DNA of 64,000 nt from Clostridiales bacterium (GTDB taxonomy: Bacteria > Bacillota > Clostridia > Peptostreptococcales > Acidaminobacteraceae): positions 431,271 to 495,270 of the forward strand of contig JAEIOD010000001.1 in NCBI GenBank assembly GCA_016342415.1, read 5' to 3'. The stretch's first letter is position 1, and every line of letters begins with the position of its first letter. The position numbers and the translations under genes were made by a program. The notes beneath the pieces are model-generated. The model did not search any database, was not told the origin of the DNA, and was given only the letters and a program-made list of their open reading frames with translations. Shown here piece by piece: positions 1 to 7,526 of this stretch.

Positions 1-37
1 TTCTTTTAAAAGTAATCTGATTCAACCGTGTAGACAT
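1..37 (-). CDS. Start of an unidentified protein (cut by window edge)
   Basis: An ATG at 37-35 on the minus strand follows a good ribosome binding site (GGGAGGTG, about 41-48) and opens a frame running off the window edge. The first codons read M-S-T-R-L-N-Q-I-T-F-K-R. It begins 16 bases after the stop of the regulator at 54-989, in the same direction, so the two are probably co-transcribed. Function cannot be judged from twelve codons, but its position makes it a candidate member or target of the peptide-signalling module. Confidence 0.55.
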   Translation of the reverse strand, partial: MSTRLNQITFKR

Positions 38-53
38 GTTCACCTCCCATACC

Positions 54-989
54 CTAAATCTCAATTTTATACATTTCATATGTTCTTTTTTTATAAATCT
101 CAATCAAATCCTTTTTATCTTGTATTTCTAATAAAGTAAGACAATACCTAAAGTCGTTCTTATAGTTTCGTTTGCCAAGCAAGTACTTAGCAACACCACT
201 TCTATAATAAAAAGCAAATAAACAGTATATGGAGTTATAGTCCATGCAATACTTGATACCTGTATTTGAAAATTTTAAAGACTGCTTTAAATCATTTAAA
301 TTGAAATGATTATAAGATAAGTTCAAGTATATTTTTATAATCAACTGTACATAGTTGATTGTCATATTCGGAACATTTATAAGTTGCTTCAATGCCAAAG
401 TCAACAAATCATTGGAATTGTCATACTCCTTTTTTGCACTTAATGAAACGGCCAGCATAATCAGAATTCTCGATTCCAAAAGAGTGTATTTATAAGCCTT
501 GAAACTCTCTATTGAAAATTCCTTGTTGTTGATCTTCAAAGCTTTTATAAATGATTCGATACTTTCTAAGTAGTTCTCCTCATAATATGCTTTAACACCT
601 ACTATAACCTCTTTTAATTGATCCACTTGATTTAAATTGACCATGTTGTCTAGCTCTTTATTGGTCAGAACTTTGTTAAGTTCCTCCTGTAGATTTGAAA
701 CTTTCTTCAAATCATAATTGATAATAATATCATCTAAATCTTTATAGTATTTATACATGACCTCAGATGTACGATGCGCACTGAACACTGACAATAAATC
801 CGCCTTGTAAACTTCAGATAAATATTCGATCGTATCATACTTCGGTATCACTTTTCCATTTTCCAGTCTTCGTAATGTTTCCACATTGATCTTACAAAGG
901 TTTTCAACATCCTTTTGAGTTAAATTCAAAGATTTCCTTACCTTTTTCATGTACTCACCAAAGGTAGTTGCATCAAACACTTGAAACAT
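54..989 (-). CDS. XRE-family regulator with TPR-like C-terminal domain (regulator 1)
   Basis: A 311-residue protein with an N-terminal XRE helix-turn-helix at about residues 10-66 (LNLTQKDVENLCKINVETLR is the HTH core), followed by about 240 residues of alpha-helical, TPR-like sequence. Length and layout match the RRNPP receptors (Rgg, PlcR, PrgX, ComR), cytoplasmic regulators that bind re-imported peptides. It is clearly paralogous to the proteins at 1838-2797 and 31095-32033; shared C-terminal features include LLESRILIM-like and FYYRSGVAKY-like segments. The start is supported by AAGGAGG just upstream. It is divergent from a 40-residue secreted peptide gene (1080-1202), with a perfect dyad between them. 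A peptide-responsive role is inferred from architecture and context. Confidence 0.85.
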   Translation of the reverse strand: MFQVFDATTFGEYMKKVRKSLNLTQKDVENLCKINVETLRRLENGKVIPKYDTIEYLSEVYKADLLSVFSAHRTSEVMYKYYKDLDDIIINYDLKKVSNLQEELNKVLTNKELDNMVNLNQVDQLKEVIVGVKAYYEENYLESIESFIKALKINNKEFSIESFKAYKYTLLESRILIMLAVSLSAKKEYDNSNDLLTLALKQLINVPNMTINYVQLIIKIYLNLSYNHFNLNDLKQSLKFSNTGIKYCMDYNSIYCLFAFYYRSGVAKYLLGKRNYKNDFRYCLTLLEIQDKKDLIEIYKKRTYEMYKIEI

Positions 990-1005
990 AATGCCTCCTT
1001 AAATA

Positions 1006-1019
1006 CCACTTTAAAGTGG
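1006..1019. promoter_or_regulatory. Dyad operator between regulator 1 and peptide 1
   Basis: CCACTTTAAAGTGG is a perfect 14-base palindrome. It lies just upstream of regulator 1's ribosome binding site and about 27 bases (centre to start) upstream of a TATACT -10 element (1039-1044) for the peptide gene, where a -35 box would lie. That placing suggests activation of the peptide promoter and autorepression of the regulator. A near copy with two mismatches is at 1341-1354. Confidence 0.6.
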
Positions 1020-1038
1020 GTTATGCAAAATGACTCAT

Positions 1039-1044
1039 TATACT
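1039..1044 (+). promoter_or_regulatory. -10 element of peptide 1 promoter
   Basis: TATACT lies 36 bases before the peptide ATG. No good TTGACA-like -35 is present at the right distance; the dyad at 1006-1019 occupies that region, as in activator-dependent promoters. Confidence 0.5.
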
Positions 1045-1079
1045 ACACTTTCCTTATAGACATAGAAAGGAGGCAGTAC

Positions 1080-1202
1080 ATGAAGAAATTACTCGTATCT
1101 CTAGTCATTTCAGTCTTATTACTAACTAGTTTCAGTTTAGTATTTGCTGGAAATGAAGACGATGTACCAAGAATATTCTCAGTTGAAACTCAGAACGATT
1201 AA
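1080..1202 (+). CDS. Short secreted peptide 1 (putative pheromone precursor)
   Basis: A 40-residue ORF starting at the ATG at 1080 behind a strong AAAGGAGG site. Residues 1-23 form a signal peptide: a K-K start, a hydrophobic core rich in L, V and S, and an F-A cleavage region. The predicted mature part is about 17 residues, GNEDDVPRIFSVETQND. The acidic E-D-D-V-P core recurs in the two other tiny secreted peptides here (1569-1727, 30864-31001), each paired with a paralogous regulator. A longer in-frame reading from 981 is unlikely because the ribosome binding site and dyad point to 1080. Export, processing and signalling are inferred. Confidence 0.7.
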   Translation: MKKLLVSLVISVLLLTSFSLVFAGNEDDVPRIFSVETQND

Positions 1203-1455
1203 CAAGTAATCTTTTAGTCGCCAATCAAAATATCAATAGCTTATACGACATTATTATTTTGATTGAACTTTTCATATTATTTTAGAGTTAAGTTGTCACA
1301 TTATAAGTTGATTTTAATATGACCATACAACTAAAGCACCCCACTTCAAAGTAGTATTCTACCTTCTGTCGGGTGCTGATATCTAAAATGACCATGAAAT
1401 TAAGTTAAACAGATTTTAGTTGCTCTCATTTACATTCGACAAATTCCAATTTATG
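1203..1455. other. Non-coding stretch downstream of peptide 1
   Basis: No convincing gene. It holds a hairpin with arms AGCACCC (1335-1341) and GGGTGCT (1371-1377), whose loop contains CCACTTCAAAGTAG (1341-1354), a two-mismatch relative of the regulator 1 dyad. It probably forms a long 3' untranslated region of the peptide transcript, or a small RNA ending at the 1456-1487 terminator. Confidence 0.4.
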
Positions 1456-1487
1456 AAACCTACCGTCTCTCTGCTGGTAGGTTTTTT
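1456..1487 (+). terminator. Intrinsic terminator
   Basis: AAACCTACC (1456-1464) pairs with GGTAGGTTT (1476-1484) around an 11-base loop, followed by a T run. It would end the peptide 1 transcript. Confidence 0.75.
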
Positions 1488-1568
1488 AATAACTCTTCAA
1501 TACATTTAATTATCTATAGATACAAAAAGTATTGCGTATAAATACGCAATACCCATAGTTACTTGATA

Positions 1569-1727
1569 TTAGTATATAATTGGAATATCCTCATCATTAT
1601 CACCCGCTACCATAATAACTTGGTTTTGAAGATTATCTTGTTTCTCATAAACACTAAATGCCATCGCATTAAATGTTAAAACTAATGATGCAGCAATTAT
1701 AGTGATATTTCTTGCTCGTTTTGTCAT
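1569..1727 (-). CDS. Short secreted peptide 2 (putative pheromone precursor)
   Basis: A 52-residue ORF on the minus strand with start ATG at 1727 behind AAGGAG. It has a basic N-terminus (M-T-K-R-A-R), a hydrophobic stretch at about residues 8-23 and an A-M-A-type cleavage region. The C-terminus is VAGDNDEDIPIIY, whose D-E-D-I-P matches E-D-D-V-P of peptide 1 and D-D-D-I-P of peptide 3. Here the motif sits at the extreme C-terminus rather than right after the signal peptide. It is divergent from the XRE-TPR regulator at 1838-2797, repeating the arrangement of pair 1. Confidence 0.65.
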   Translation of the reverse strand: MTKRARNITIIAASLVLTFNAMAFSVYEKQDNLQNQVIMVAGDNDEDIPIIY

Positions 1728-1777
1728 ATTAACTCCTTAATTACACGTTTTCGTACTTACTAACCCAGTAATTAAAT

Positions 1778-1783
1778 GTTATA
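1778..1783 (-). promoter_or_regulatory. -10 element of peptide 2 promoter
   Basis: TATAAC on the minus strand begins 18 bases after the dyad at 1802-1821. This nearly reproduces the 19-base dyad to -10 spacing of pair 1. Confidence 0.45.
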
Positions 1784-1801
1784 ATCGATTCGAATATAAA
1801 A

Positions 1802-1821
1802 AATCCGAATCAATTCGGATT
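1802..1821. promoter_or_regulatory. Dyad operator between peptide 2 and regulator 2
   Basis: AATCCGAATCAATTCGGATT is a perfect inverted repeat (9-base arms, 2-base centre) immediately before the regulator's AAGGAG site. Position and size match the dyads of pairs 1 and 3, but the base sequence differs, as expected for pair-specific operators. Confidence 0.6.
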
Positions 1822-1837
1822 TTCTAAGGAGAAATAT

Positions 1838-2797
1838 ATGCTATATGAGTTGGATTATGATATAAAAAAATTTGGAGAGATTCTCTTAGCCATTAGAAAA
1901 AAAGGCAAAATGACTCAAAAGCAGATTAGAGAGTTGTCAGGCATTCATCCAGATACAATGAAAAGTCTTGAGTACGGTTTAAGATTTCCATCCATTGACA
2001 CGGTTAACAAGTTAAGCGATCTATATCAAATCAATCTTTTGAATGTGTTGAATGAATGTCGATTTGATAAAAATGATTTTCTAGTTTCAATCAATTCAAA
2101 AATAGATATGATTTCTTATAGTGACGATCTAAAGGAAATTGATGAAGTAATCGATTCTTTAAACAACTATATAAAAGATAACATAGAGAATTTCACCGAT
2201 AGAATATTAAGTAAAATACGTCAAATGGAATTGCTCTCAAAATTGATAAAAATAAAAAATAAGACAGATATCATGAACATCAATTTAACAGAAGAGTTAT
2301 GCATTCAGGCAATTCAATTAACTCATCCGGGTTTTAACATTTCTCAGGTGCATAAAAACTACTACAGTTTATTGGAGTATCGCATCTTGCTGATCTATAG
2401 TTTCTGTATGACCAGACAAAAGAAACATCAATTGGCTTTAGATACCACTCAGTTCATTTTAAAAAACTTGAACTATCATTACAAGTCAAATCAGTCAGCT
2501 GTTAAATTGATCCTGCTCGGACTTTTTTTTCAGTCGTATCAATTGTTTATAATGGATGACAATGCCGAAGTGATCAACACCTGCAACACTGGTATACAGA
2601 TGTCAAAGGAAAAATATTGTATGAAGTATTTGCCAACCTTCTATTTCAGAAAAGGAATTTCTGAATATAAGTCTAACAACACTTCATATACTGAAACACT
2701 TAAGAACTGTTTAGAAACCTTGAAACTATTAGACAATCAAGAAATGCATGATAAGTACTTAAGTGTATTAAATAACAAGTATTCAATTCATTTATAA
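1838..2797 (+). CDS. XRE-family regulator with TPR-like C-terminal domain (regulator 2)
   Basis: A 319-residue paralogue of the proteins at 54-989 and 31095-32033. An XRE helix-turn-helix lies at about residues 12-68 (KMTQKQIRELSGIHPDTMKS core), followed by a long helical TPR-like domain (conserved YYSLLEYRILLIY and FYFRKGISEY segments). The ATG at 1838 follows AAGGAG at the normal distance. It is divergent from secreted peptide 2 with a perfect dyad between. Likely a cytoplasmic peptide-responsive DNA-binding regulator of the RRNPP type; the ligand assignment is inferred from pairing. Confidence 0.85.
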   Translation: MLYELDYDIKKFGEILLAIRKKGKMTQKQIRELSGIHPDTMKSLEYGLRFPSIDTVNKLSDLYQINLLNVLNECRFDKNDFLVSINSKIDMISYSDDLKEIDEVIDSLNNYIKDNIENFTDRILSKIRQMELLSKLIKIKNKTDIMNINLTEELCIQAIQLTHPGFNISQVHKNYYSLLEYRILLIYSFCMTRQKKHQLALDTTQFILKNLNYHYKSNQSAVKLILLGLFFQSYQLFIMDDNAEVINTCNTGIQMSKEKYCMKYLPTFYFRKGISEYKSNNTSYTETLKNCLETLKLLDNQEMHDKYLSVLNNKYSIHL

Positions 2798-2824
2798 CTA
2801 CTAACATTTTATAAGTAAACTATA

Positions 2825-2865
2825 CAATAACACCTTTATTCAGATTTTGATTAAAGGTGTTATTG
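2825..2865 (+). terminator. Terminator of regulator 2
   Basis: CAATAACACCTTTA (2825-2838) pairs with TAAAGGTGTTATTG (2852-2865), followed by TTATTA. It lies 27 bases after the stop of regulator 2. Confidence 0.65.
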
Positions 2866-3034
2866 TTATTACAACTCTATTTTTTTGGGGTAATGGTGTA
2901 ACTCAATTTCCTTCTGAATCTGTGAATAGTAGAATGTTTTTCATCTAGTCCAGAATTTGATGACTATATTCTTTATTGCAGTTGCACTAAATAAAAAATA
3001 TCCATATATTTTTAAACAATCCCTCAATATAAAA

Positions 3035-3063
3035 TTGACTGAAAATTCATAACATGATATAAT
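3035..3063 (+). promoter_or_regulatory. Promoter of the eutH leader
   Basis: TTGACT (3035-3040), a 17-base spacer and TATAAT (3058-3063) form a near-consensus housekeeping promoter. Transcription would start near 3070, just before the twin hairpins. Confidence 0.8.
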
Positions 3064-3081
3064 TTTAGTAAATCAAATATT

Positions 3082-3123
3082 GAATCGTAATGAAGCGATT
3101 CAAATGAAAGCAACGGCGCTTTC
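3082..3123 (+). promoter_or_regulatory. Twin ANTAR-type hairpins (EutV target) in the eutH leader
   Basis: Two adjacent hairpins carry six-base loops with A at position 1 and G at position 4, the hallmark of ANTAR protein targets. Hairpin 1 is GAATCGT-AATGAA-GCGATTC (3082-3101, one T:G pair). Hairpin 2 is GAAAGC-AACGGC-GCTTTC (3106-3123). The AACGGC loop is identical to that in the main operon leader (23082-23103). EutV, encoded at 23177-23752, is the expected binder. A terminator follows at 3184-3245, so binding probably permits read-through into eutH. Confidence 0.8.
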
Positions 3124-3183
3124 TAATGTTCAGCACATGTACTGGACTTAGAGGGTATTTTTTGTTTTTGGTGTTTTCTACTG

Positions 3184-3245
3184 AGCTCCTCTCTGTCTTA
3201 TGTCTGATAGTTTTTAACTATCTGCTAAACAGAGGGGAGCTTTTT
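3184..3245 (+). terminator. Regulated terminator in the eutH leader
   Basis: AGCTCCTCTCTG (3184-3195) pairs with CAGAGGGGAGCT (3230-3241), followed by TTTTT. An inner hairpin GATAG/CTATC lies in the loop. It is 60 bases beyond the second ANTAR hairpin and does not overlap it, unlike in the main leader. A short AGAGGG near 3151 could pair with TCCTCT of the 5' arm as an antiterminator; this is speculative. Confidence 0.75.
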
Positions 3246-3375
3246 GTGTGTTATAGTTCGTCATTAAAACGCGCAAATTGGTCAAAGATCGTAAATATAA
3301 GGGGGGGTGACAAATAACAATCAAAGCAATATGCAAAAGCACTTATAAGCTAACCAATTAAATAGGAGGATTAAA

Positions 3376-4581
3376 ATGGCACAAATAGGTAATTATATTC
3401 TTTATATCATCATGGCTTGTTCTGTTATTGGAGCAATCGCCGCAATTAGAAATGACGAGTCGGAATTGGCTCAAGAGTTTATGGAAGGACTAAATTCAAT
3501 AGGTCCGATTTTCATGGCAGTTGGTGGTATCATGGCTGCTGCACCTTACTTGTCAATATTCGTTGAAACTGTTTTCGGACCAGTTTTCGGAGCAATTGGA
3601 GCAGATCCATCTATCGCAGCAACAACATTTATCGCTGTAGATATGGGTGGTTATCAACTTGCTGAAGCTTTAGCAAGTACTAAAGAAAGTTGGATTATGG
3701 CTATGACAACTGGTTACATGGCTGGTGCTACTATAGTATTCAGTATTCCAGTTGGTTTAGCGATGTTACAAAAGAAAGATCACAAATACATGGCTCTTGG
3801 CGTTATGTCAGGTATCTTAACAATCCCAGTAGGCGTATTTGTAACAACTATAATCTTAGCATTAACCAACGCAAGCGTTAGAGGTGTTATCTCTACAGAT
3901 GCAGAAGCTACATATCAATTGGCATTTACTTTCGGACAAATTATGATTAACTTAGTACCACTAATCATTTTCTGTGCTTTACTAGCTATCGGATTACGTA
4001 TATTCCCAGATAAAATGATTAAAGGATTTATGGTATTTGGTAAGTTCATGGATACTGGTATCAAACTTGTACTTGTATTCTCTATCGTTGAATATTTCAC
4101 TGGATTCTTCTCAACAGTTCTTGGTGGTTGGGGCTTCGATCCAATTATCGCAGATTCAGTTGATCAATTTAGAGCACTTGAAATTGCAGGTTACATAGGT
4201 ATTATGTTGACAGGTGCATTCCCAATGGTGTATCTGATCAAAAAATACTTGGCAAAACCTTTACAAGCACTAGGTCAAAGATTCGGTTTCACAGCTTTAG
4301 GCAGTGCCGGTATTTTAGCAGGTGCAGCAAATATCTTAGCTCTATTCCGTATTATTCAAGACATGGAAGCAGCAGATAAAGTTAAGTGTATTGCATTCTC
4401 TGTTTGTGCAGCTTTCCTATTAGGGGATCACTTGGCATTTACAGCTAACTTCCAACCAACTATGATCATCCCCGTTATGGCTGGTAAACTAAGTGCTGGT
4501 CTACTTGCTATTGCTATAGCAACTAAACTTTCAGTACCTAAGGCAAGAGAACTAGAAGCCCTAGAAAAACTTGCAGCATAA
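3376..4581 (+). CDS. eutH: EutH, ethanolamine transport protein
   Basis: A 401-residue polytopic membrane protein with about ten hydrophobic segments, starting at an ATG behind AGGAGG. Typical EutH features include FIAVDMGGYQLAEALA near residue 94 and GDHLAFTANFQPTMIIPVMA near residue 355; length is close to the roughly 400-residue family norm. EutH facilitates uptake of protonated ethanolamine. The gene stands alone on the plus strand at the far end of the eut cluster. It has its own promoter, ANTAR hairpins and conditional terminator, so it should respond to EutVW together with the main operon. Confidence 0.95.
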   Translation: MAQIGNYILYIIMACSVIGAIAAIRNDESELAQEFMEGLNSIGPIFMAVGGIMAAAPYLSIFVETVFGPVFGAIGADPSIAATTFIAVDMGGYQLAEALASTKESWIMAMTTGYMAGATIVFSIPVGLAMLQKKDHKYMALGVMSGILTIPVGVFVTTIILALTNASVRGVISTDAEATYQLAFTFGQIMINLVPLIIFCALLAIGLRIFPDKMIKGFMVFGKFMDTGIKLVLVFSIVEYFTGFFSTVLGGWGFDPIIADSVDQFRALEIAGYIGIMLTGAFPMVYLIKKYLAKPLQALGQRFGFTALGSAGILAGAANILALFRIIQDMEAADKVKCIAFSVCAAFLLGDHLAFTANFQPTMIIPVMAGKLSAGLLAIAIATKLSVPKARELEALEKLAA

Positions 4582-4620
4582 ACTTAAGAACCACAATTTA
4601 CATGAATAACAACTCTCTTT

Positions 4621-4664
4621 ACACAGAAAGAGCAGATAGTTAAATCTGCCCTTTCTGTGTTTTT
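4621..4664 (+). terminator. Terminator of eutH
   Basis: ACACAGAAAG-containing arm (4621-4636) pairs with TCTGCCCTTTCTGTGT (4645-4660), followed by TTTT. It lies between eutH and the convergent chemoreceptor gene. Confidence 0.8.
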
Positions 4665-4689
4665 ATTATAATTAAATCACTGTTTATAT

Positions 4690-6771
4690 CTAGATTTTAA
4701 ATCGATTGATTTGATCATTTATATTGCCTGTAATATCATAAATCATTTTTATATCCTCGTTAATTCTGCTGAAACTTTCAACCTGCTCAAATACTGCAGC
4801 CGTAACTTGCTCTGCAGAAGCACTGTTCTCTTCCGTTATTGCAGATATCGACTCTACGGACTCAATGATATCATCTTTATCTTCTAATATTTCAACGGAT
4901 GTAAGGTTTATTTCTTTAATGATCTCCTGCAAACTCATTACATTCTCAAATGTCTTTTTGAACACTTCTTCTGTCTCATAAATTGATTCATTTTGTTTAT
5001 CTTGAGATTTAAGAACTTCACTAATGGAATTCACAGCTTCAAAAGAACTATTTTGTATATTCGCTATAATGTCTTTAATGTCATTTGTTGCCCCGCCAGT
5101 CTGTTCAGCAAGTACTCTGATTTCGTTGGCAACAACTGCAAAACCCTTACCTGAATCACCAGCTCTAGCGGCTTCTATTGCCGCATTAAGTGCAAGAAGG
5201 TTGGTCTGATTTGCAATACCATTTATTATGACTAGTATTTTTTCAGCATTTGAGGCGTATTCATTAACACCTAACACCGCTGTATTGATTTCGTCTGACT
5301 TAACACGTACTGTCTTTGTCACCTGTCCAACACTCTGTATCGAATCTAATCCTGTATTGCTGAAATCAGCCAATACTGCTGATATGTCATGAGCTTCATT
5401 AATCAAATGTGTAGACTTATTAATCTTTTTTCCAAAGGTTAAAGTTTTTTGAGCAATTGTATCAACATCTACAGTTTGGATATTTATACTTTCCGATACA
5501 TCTTTTATTGCATTATTGACCTCTTCAACAATGTTTACATTTTTTTCAGTAGCCTCTGAAAGGTTCTCTGTTTTTTTAGCACTAACCGATATCAATTTTT
5601 TAACACTCGAAATCAGATTTCTTATCTCAGCCACCATCATGTTATAGTTATCCGATAACATACCAAGCTCATTTTTTGAATCGTTTTCAATCAAACTCGT
5701 CAGATCACCATGTTTTGCAGAGTTCATCGAGTCTATCAAACTCCTTATTGGTTTGTTAATGCCAATGATAATGAAGAAAATAAATACCGCTGAAAGTATA
5801 ATAGCGACAGCCATTAATGCGATATTCGAGTAAAAAGCTTTATTATATACCTCTAATATACGGTCTTTAGGTATATTTATCATCATGCCCCAGGTAGCAT
5901 TCAAATTATCAAATTCAAAGGGTTTGATTATTGATAAGTACTCTATTCCAGCTATATCAGTGAACTTGCTTTCCATCTTTGATTCCTGAATAAGCTTTAG
6001 TGTATTGGATGATATACTTTCAGGGTTACCGCTATTTGCAACTATAGTGCCTAAGTCGGTAAATAAACTTGCATTGCCGCCTTTACTGTTAATTTTTTTA
6101 ATACTGCTGATTTCTTCCTGCAAGTAATTTATATCAATATCCGCTGTGGCAACCCCTATAAACCTTCCAGTCCTATCATTTATGGGATAGGATATTGTTA
6201 TCATCAATGTATCAACACCGCTAAGTGAATAAAAATAGGGTTCAGATATAAATGCACTATTATTTTTTCTAGGCACCATATACCAGTCGCCATCACCCTC
6301 TACCTCAAAATCAACAAGAGGTTCTACAATATAATCTGAATCCTCTCCTAAATAAACATAGGGAACAAAACGACCATCTGCATCACTTCCAGTCACTGAG
6401 CCATCACCCTTATAATCAATATCCTTTCCATCAAAAGCATTTTTTTCAAATACAATAGCATGGCCTACAATATTGTTGTGTCTAGACAGGCTTTCTTTCA
6501 TCAGTTCAATTATTTCAGTCCTTTTGATACGGTTGTTTTTCATACCCACTTCTATAGAACCTCGAATATCATCGACCGTCTTGTCTATTAGATTCAACTT
6601 GCCAATAAAGCTCCCCAATGCACTATTGGATATTTCCACATAAGTGTTCTCCGCACCTTCAATACTTACGTTCTTTAAATTATGTAGAATATTAAATTGT
6701 ATGCCAACATTAATAACTATGATGACCATTGTTAACAATGCTATTTTTGTAGAAATCTTCATGTTTTTCAT
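4690..6771 (-). CDS. Methyl-accepting chemotaxis protein
   Basis: The start is taken at the ATG at 6771 (693 residues) because it follows a G-rich site (GGAGCGGGGG); a TTG start at 6801 would lie in the upstream hairpin. Order: transmembrane helix (about 7-27), large extracellular double-Cache-type sensor region (to about 305), second transmembrane helix ([19 protein letters not shown]), HAMP, then the coiled-coil signalling domain with the hairpin tip [18 protein letters not shown]. It relays ligand binding to CheA/CheW, which are not encoded here. Position at the end of the eut operon suggests a role in taxis to ethanolamine or a related amine; this is inferred from context only. Confidence 0.9.
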   Translation of the reverse strand: MKNMKISTKIALLTMVIIVINVGIQFNILHNLKNVSIEGAENTYVEISNSALGSFIGKLNLIDKTVDDIRGSIEVGMKNNRIKRTEIIELMKESLSRHNNIVGHAIVFEKNAFDGKDIDYKGDGSVTGSDADGRFVPYVYLGEDSDYIVEPLVDFEVEGDGDWYMVPRKNNSAFISEPYFYSLSGVDTLMITISYPINDRTGRFIGVATADIDINYLQEEISSIKKINSKGGNASLFTDLGTIVANSGNPESISSNTLKLIQESKMESKFTDIAGIEYLSIIKPFEFDNLNATWGMMINIPKDRILEVYNKAFYSNIALMAVAIILSAVFIFFIIIGINKPIRSLIDSMNSAKHGDLTSLIENDSKNELGMLSDNYNMMVAEIRNLISSVKKLISVSAKKTENLSEATEKNVNIVEEVNNAIKDVSESINIQTVDVDTIAQKTLTFGKKINKSTHLINEAHDISAVLADFSNTGLDSIQSVGQVTKTVRVKSDEINTAVLGVNEYASNAEKILVIINGIANQTNLLALNAAIEAARAGDSGKGFAVVANEIRVLAEQTGGATNDIKDIIANIQNSSFEAVNSISEVLKSQDKQNESIYETEEVFKKTFENVMSLQEIIKEINLTSVEILEDKDDIIESVESISAITEENSASAEQVTAAVFEQVESFSRINEDIKMIYDITGNINDQINRFKI

Positions 6772-6789
6772 TCCTATCCCCCGCTCCTT

Positions 6790-6837
6790 AACAAAACTCA
6801 AGCCCTACCGAAACTGGTTTTGTTTCGAACAGGGCTT
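6790..6837 (-). terminator. Terminator-like hairpin between pduL and the chemoreceptor gene
   Basis: On the minus strand AAGCCCTGTTCGAAAC (6837-6822) pairs with GTTTCGGTAGGGCTT (6814-6800), followed by a short TTTTG tail. It lies between pduL and the MCP start with no clear promoter behind it, so it may be a partial terminator that lowers MCP expression relative to the eut operon. Confidence 0.6.
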
Positions 6838-6861
6838 AATCTTATAACTATTTCTTATATA

Positions 6862-7512
6862 TTAGATAATCTCTACTGAGTCGTTACATTTCAGCATCAT
6901 TGCATTGGCTTCATCAGTATCCAAATGCATCTCAAGCTCATATCCTTTACCAGCCCTGATCAATACATTATCAAACTGTCCACCGCGACCTGAAGTCACC
7001 TTTACAGAAACAAGATCTTTATCACTGACACCTAATCGCTCCGCATCTTCCAAACTCATATGAATGTGCCTTAAAGCAATGATGGCACCTTCTTCTAATT
7101 TGACAGCACCTTTAGGACCTATTAGTTCAATTGGAGCAGAACCCTTTAAGTTTCCGGATTCCCTTACCTGACCTTGAACCTTTAACCTGATGCAATCACC
7201 CTGAGATAACTCCACCTGAGTTTGATTTCTTTCAGGTCCAAGTATGCGAACTCTGTGGATTTCACCTTTTATACCTTTTACTATTAATACCTCATTACAA
7301 GCATATTGACCAGGCTGTTTTAAATCTCTAAGTTTGGTCAGTTCATAGCCAGTTCCAAAGAGTTGATCAATGTCAGCTCTTGATAAATGAATATGTCTGT
7401 TAGATACGCCAATCGGAATCGCTTTTGATGAGGTTATTTTCATCTCTTCTATCTGATTTATTACAATCTCAGTTATAGAGTTTACTAATTTCTTTAATGC
7501 ATCATTCTCCAT
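6862..7512 (-). CDS. pduL: PduL-type phosphotransacylase (EutD function)
   Basis: A 216-residue protein of the PduL family, which converts acyl-CoA and phosphate to acyl phosphate and CoA in microcompartments. Zinc-binding histidine motifs are visible: VSNRHIHLS, ALRHIHMS and ELEMHLDTDEAN. An amphipathic N-terminal helix (about residues 4-20, A-L-K-K-L-V-N-S-I-T-E-I-V) looks like an encapsulation peptide. ATG at 7512 follows GAGGTG; a GTG at 7521 is an alternative. It sits 14 bases after eutE and supplies the step after acetaldehyde dehydrogenase, replacing the unrelated Pta-type EutD of enteric eut operons. Confidence 0.93.
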   Translation of the reverse strand: MENDALKKLVNSITEIVINQIEEMKITSSKAIPIGVSNRHIHLSRADIDQLFGTGYELTKLRDLKQPGQYACNEVLIVKGIKGEIHRVRILGPERNQTQVELSQGDCIRLKVQGQVRESGNLKGSAPIELIGPKGAVKLEEGAIIALRHIHMSLEDAERLGVSDKDLVSVKVTSGRGGQFDNVLIRAGKGYELEMHLDTDEANAMMLKCNDSVEII

Positions 7513-7526
7513 GTCAATCACCTCAG

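Noticed and set aside
3126..3317. 63-codon plus frame in the eutH leader
   Set aside because: It runs through the ANTAR hairpin end and the terminator, has no ribosome binding site and encodes no recognisable protein.
2798..3375. Adenosylcobalamin riboswitch upstream of eutH
   Set aside because: Some eut loci use one, but no B12-box-like conserved segment was found; the leader is fully explained by promoter, ANTAR hairpins and terminator.
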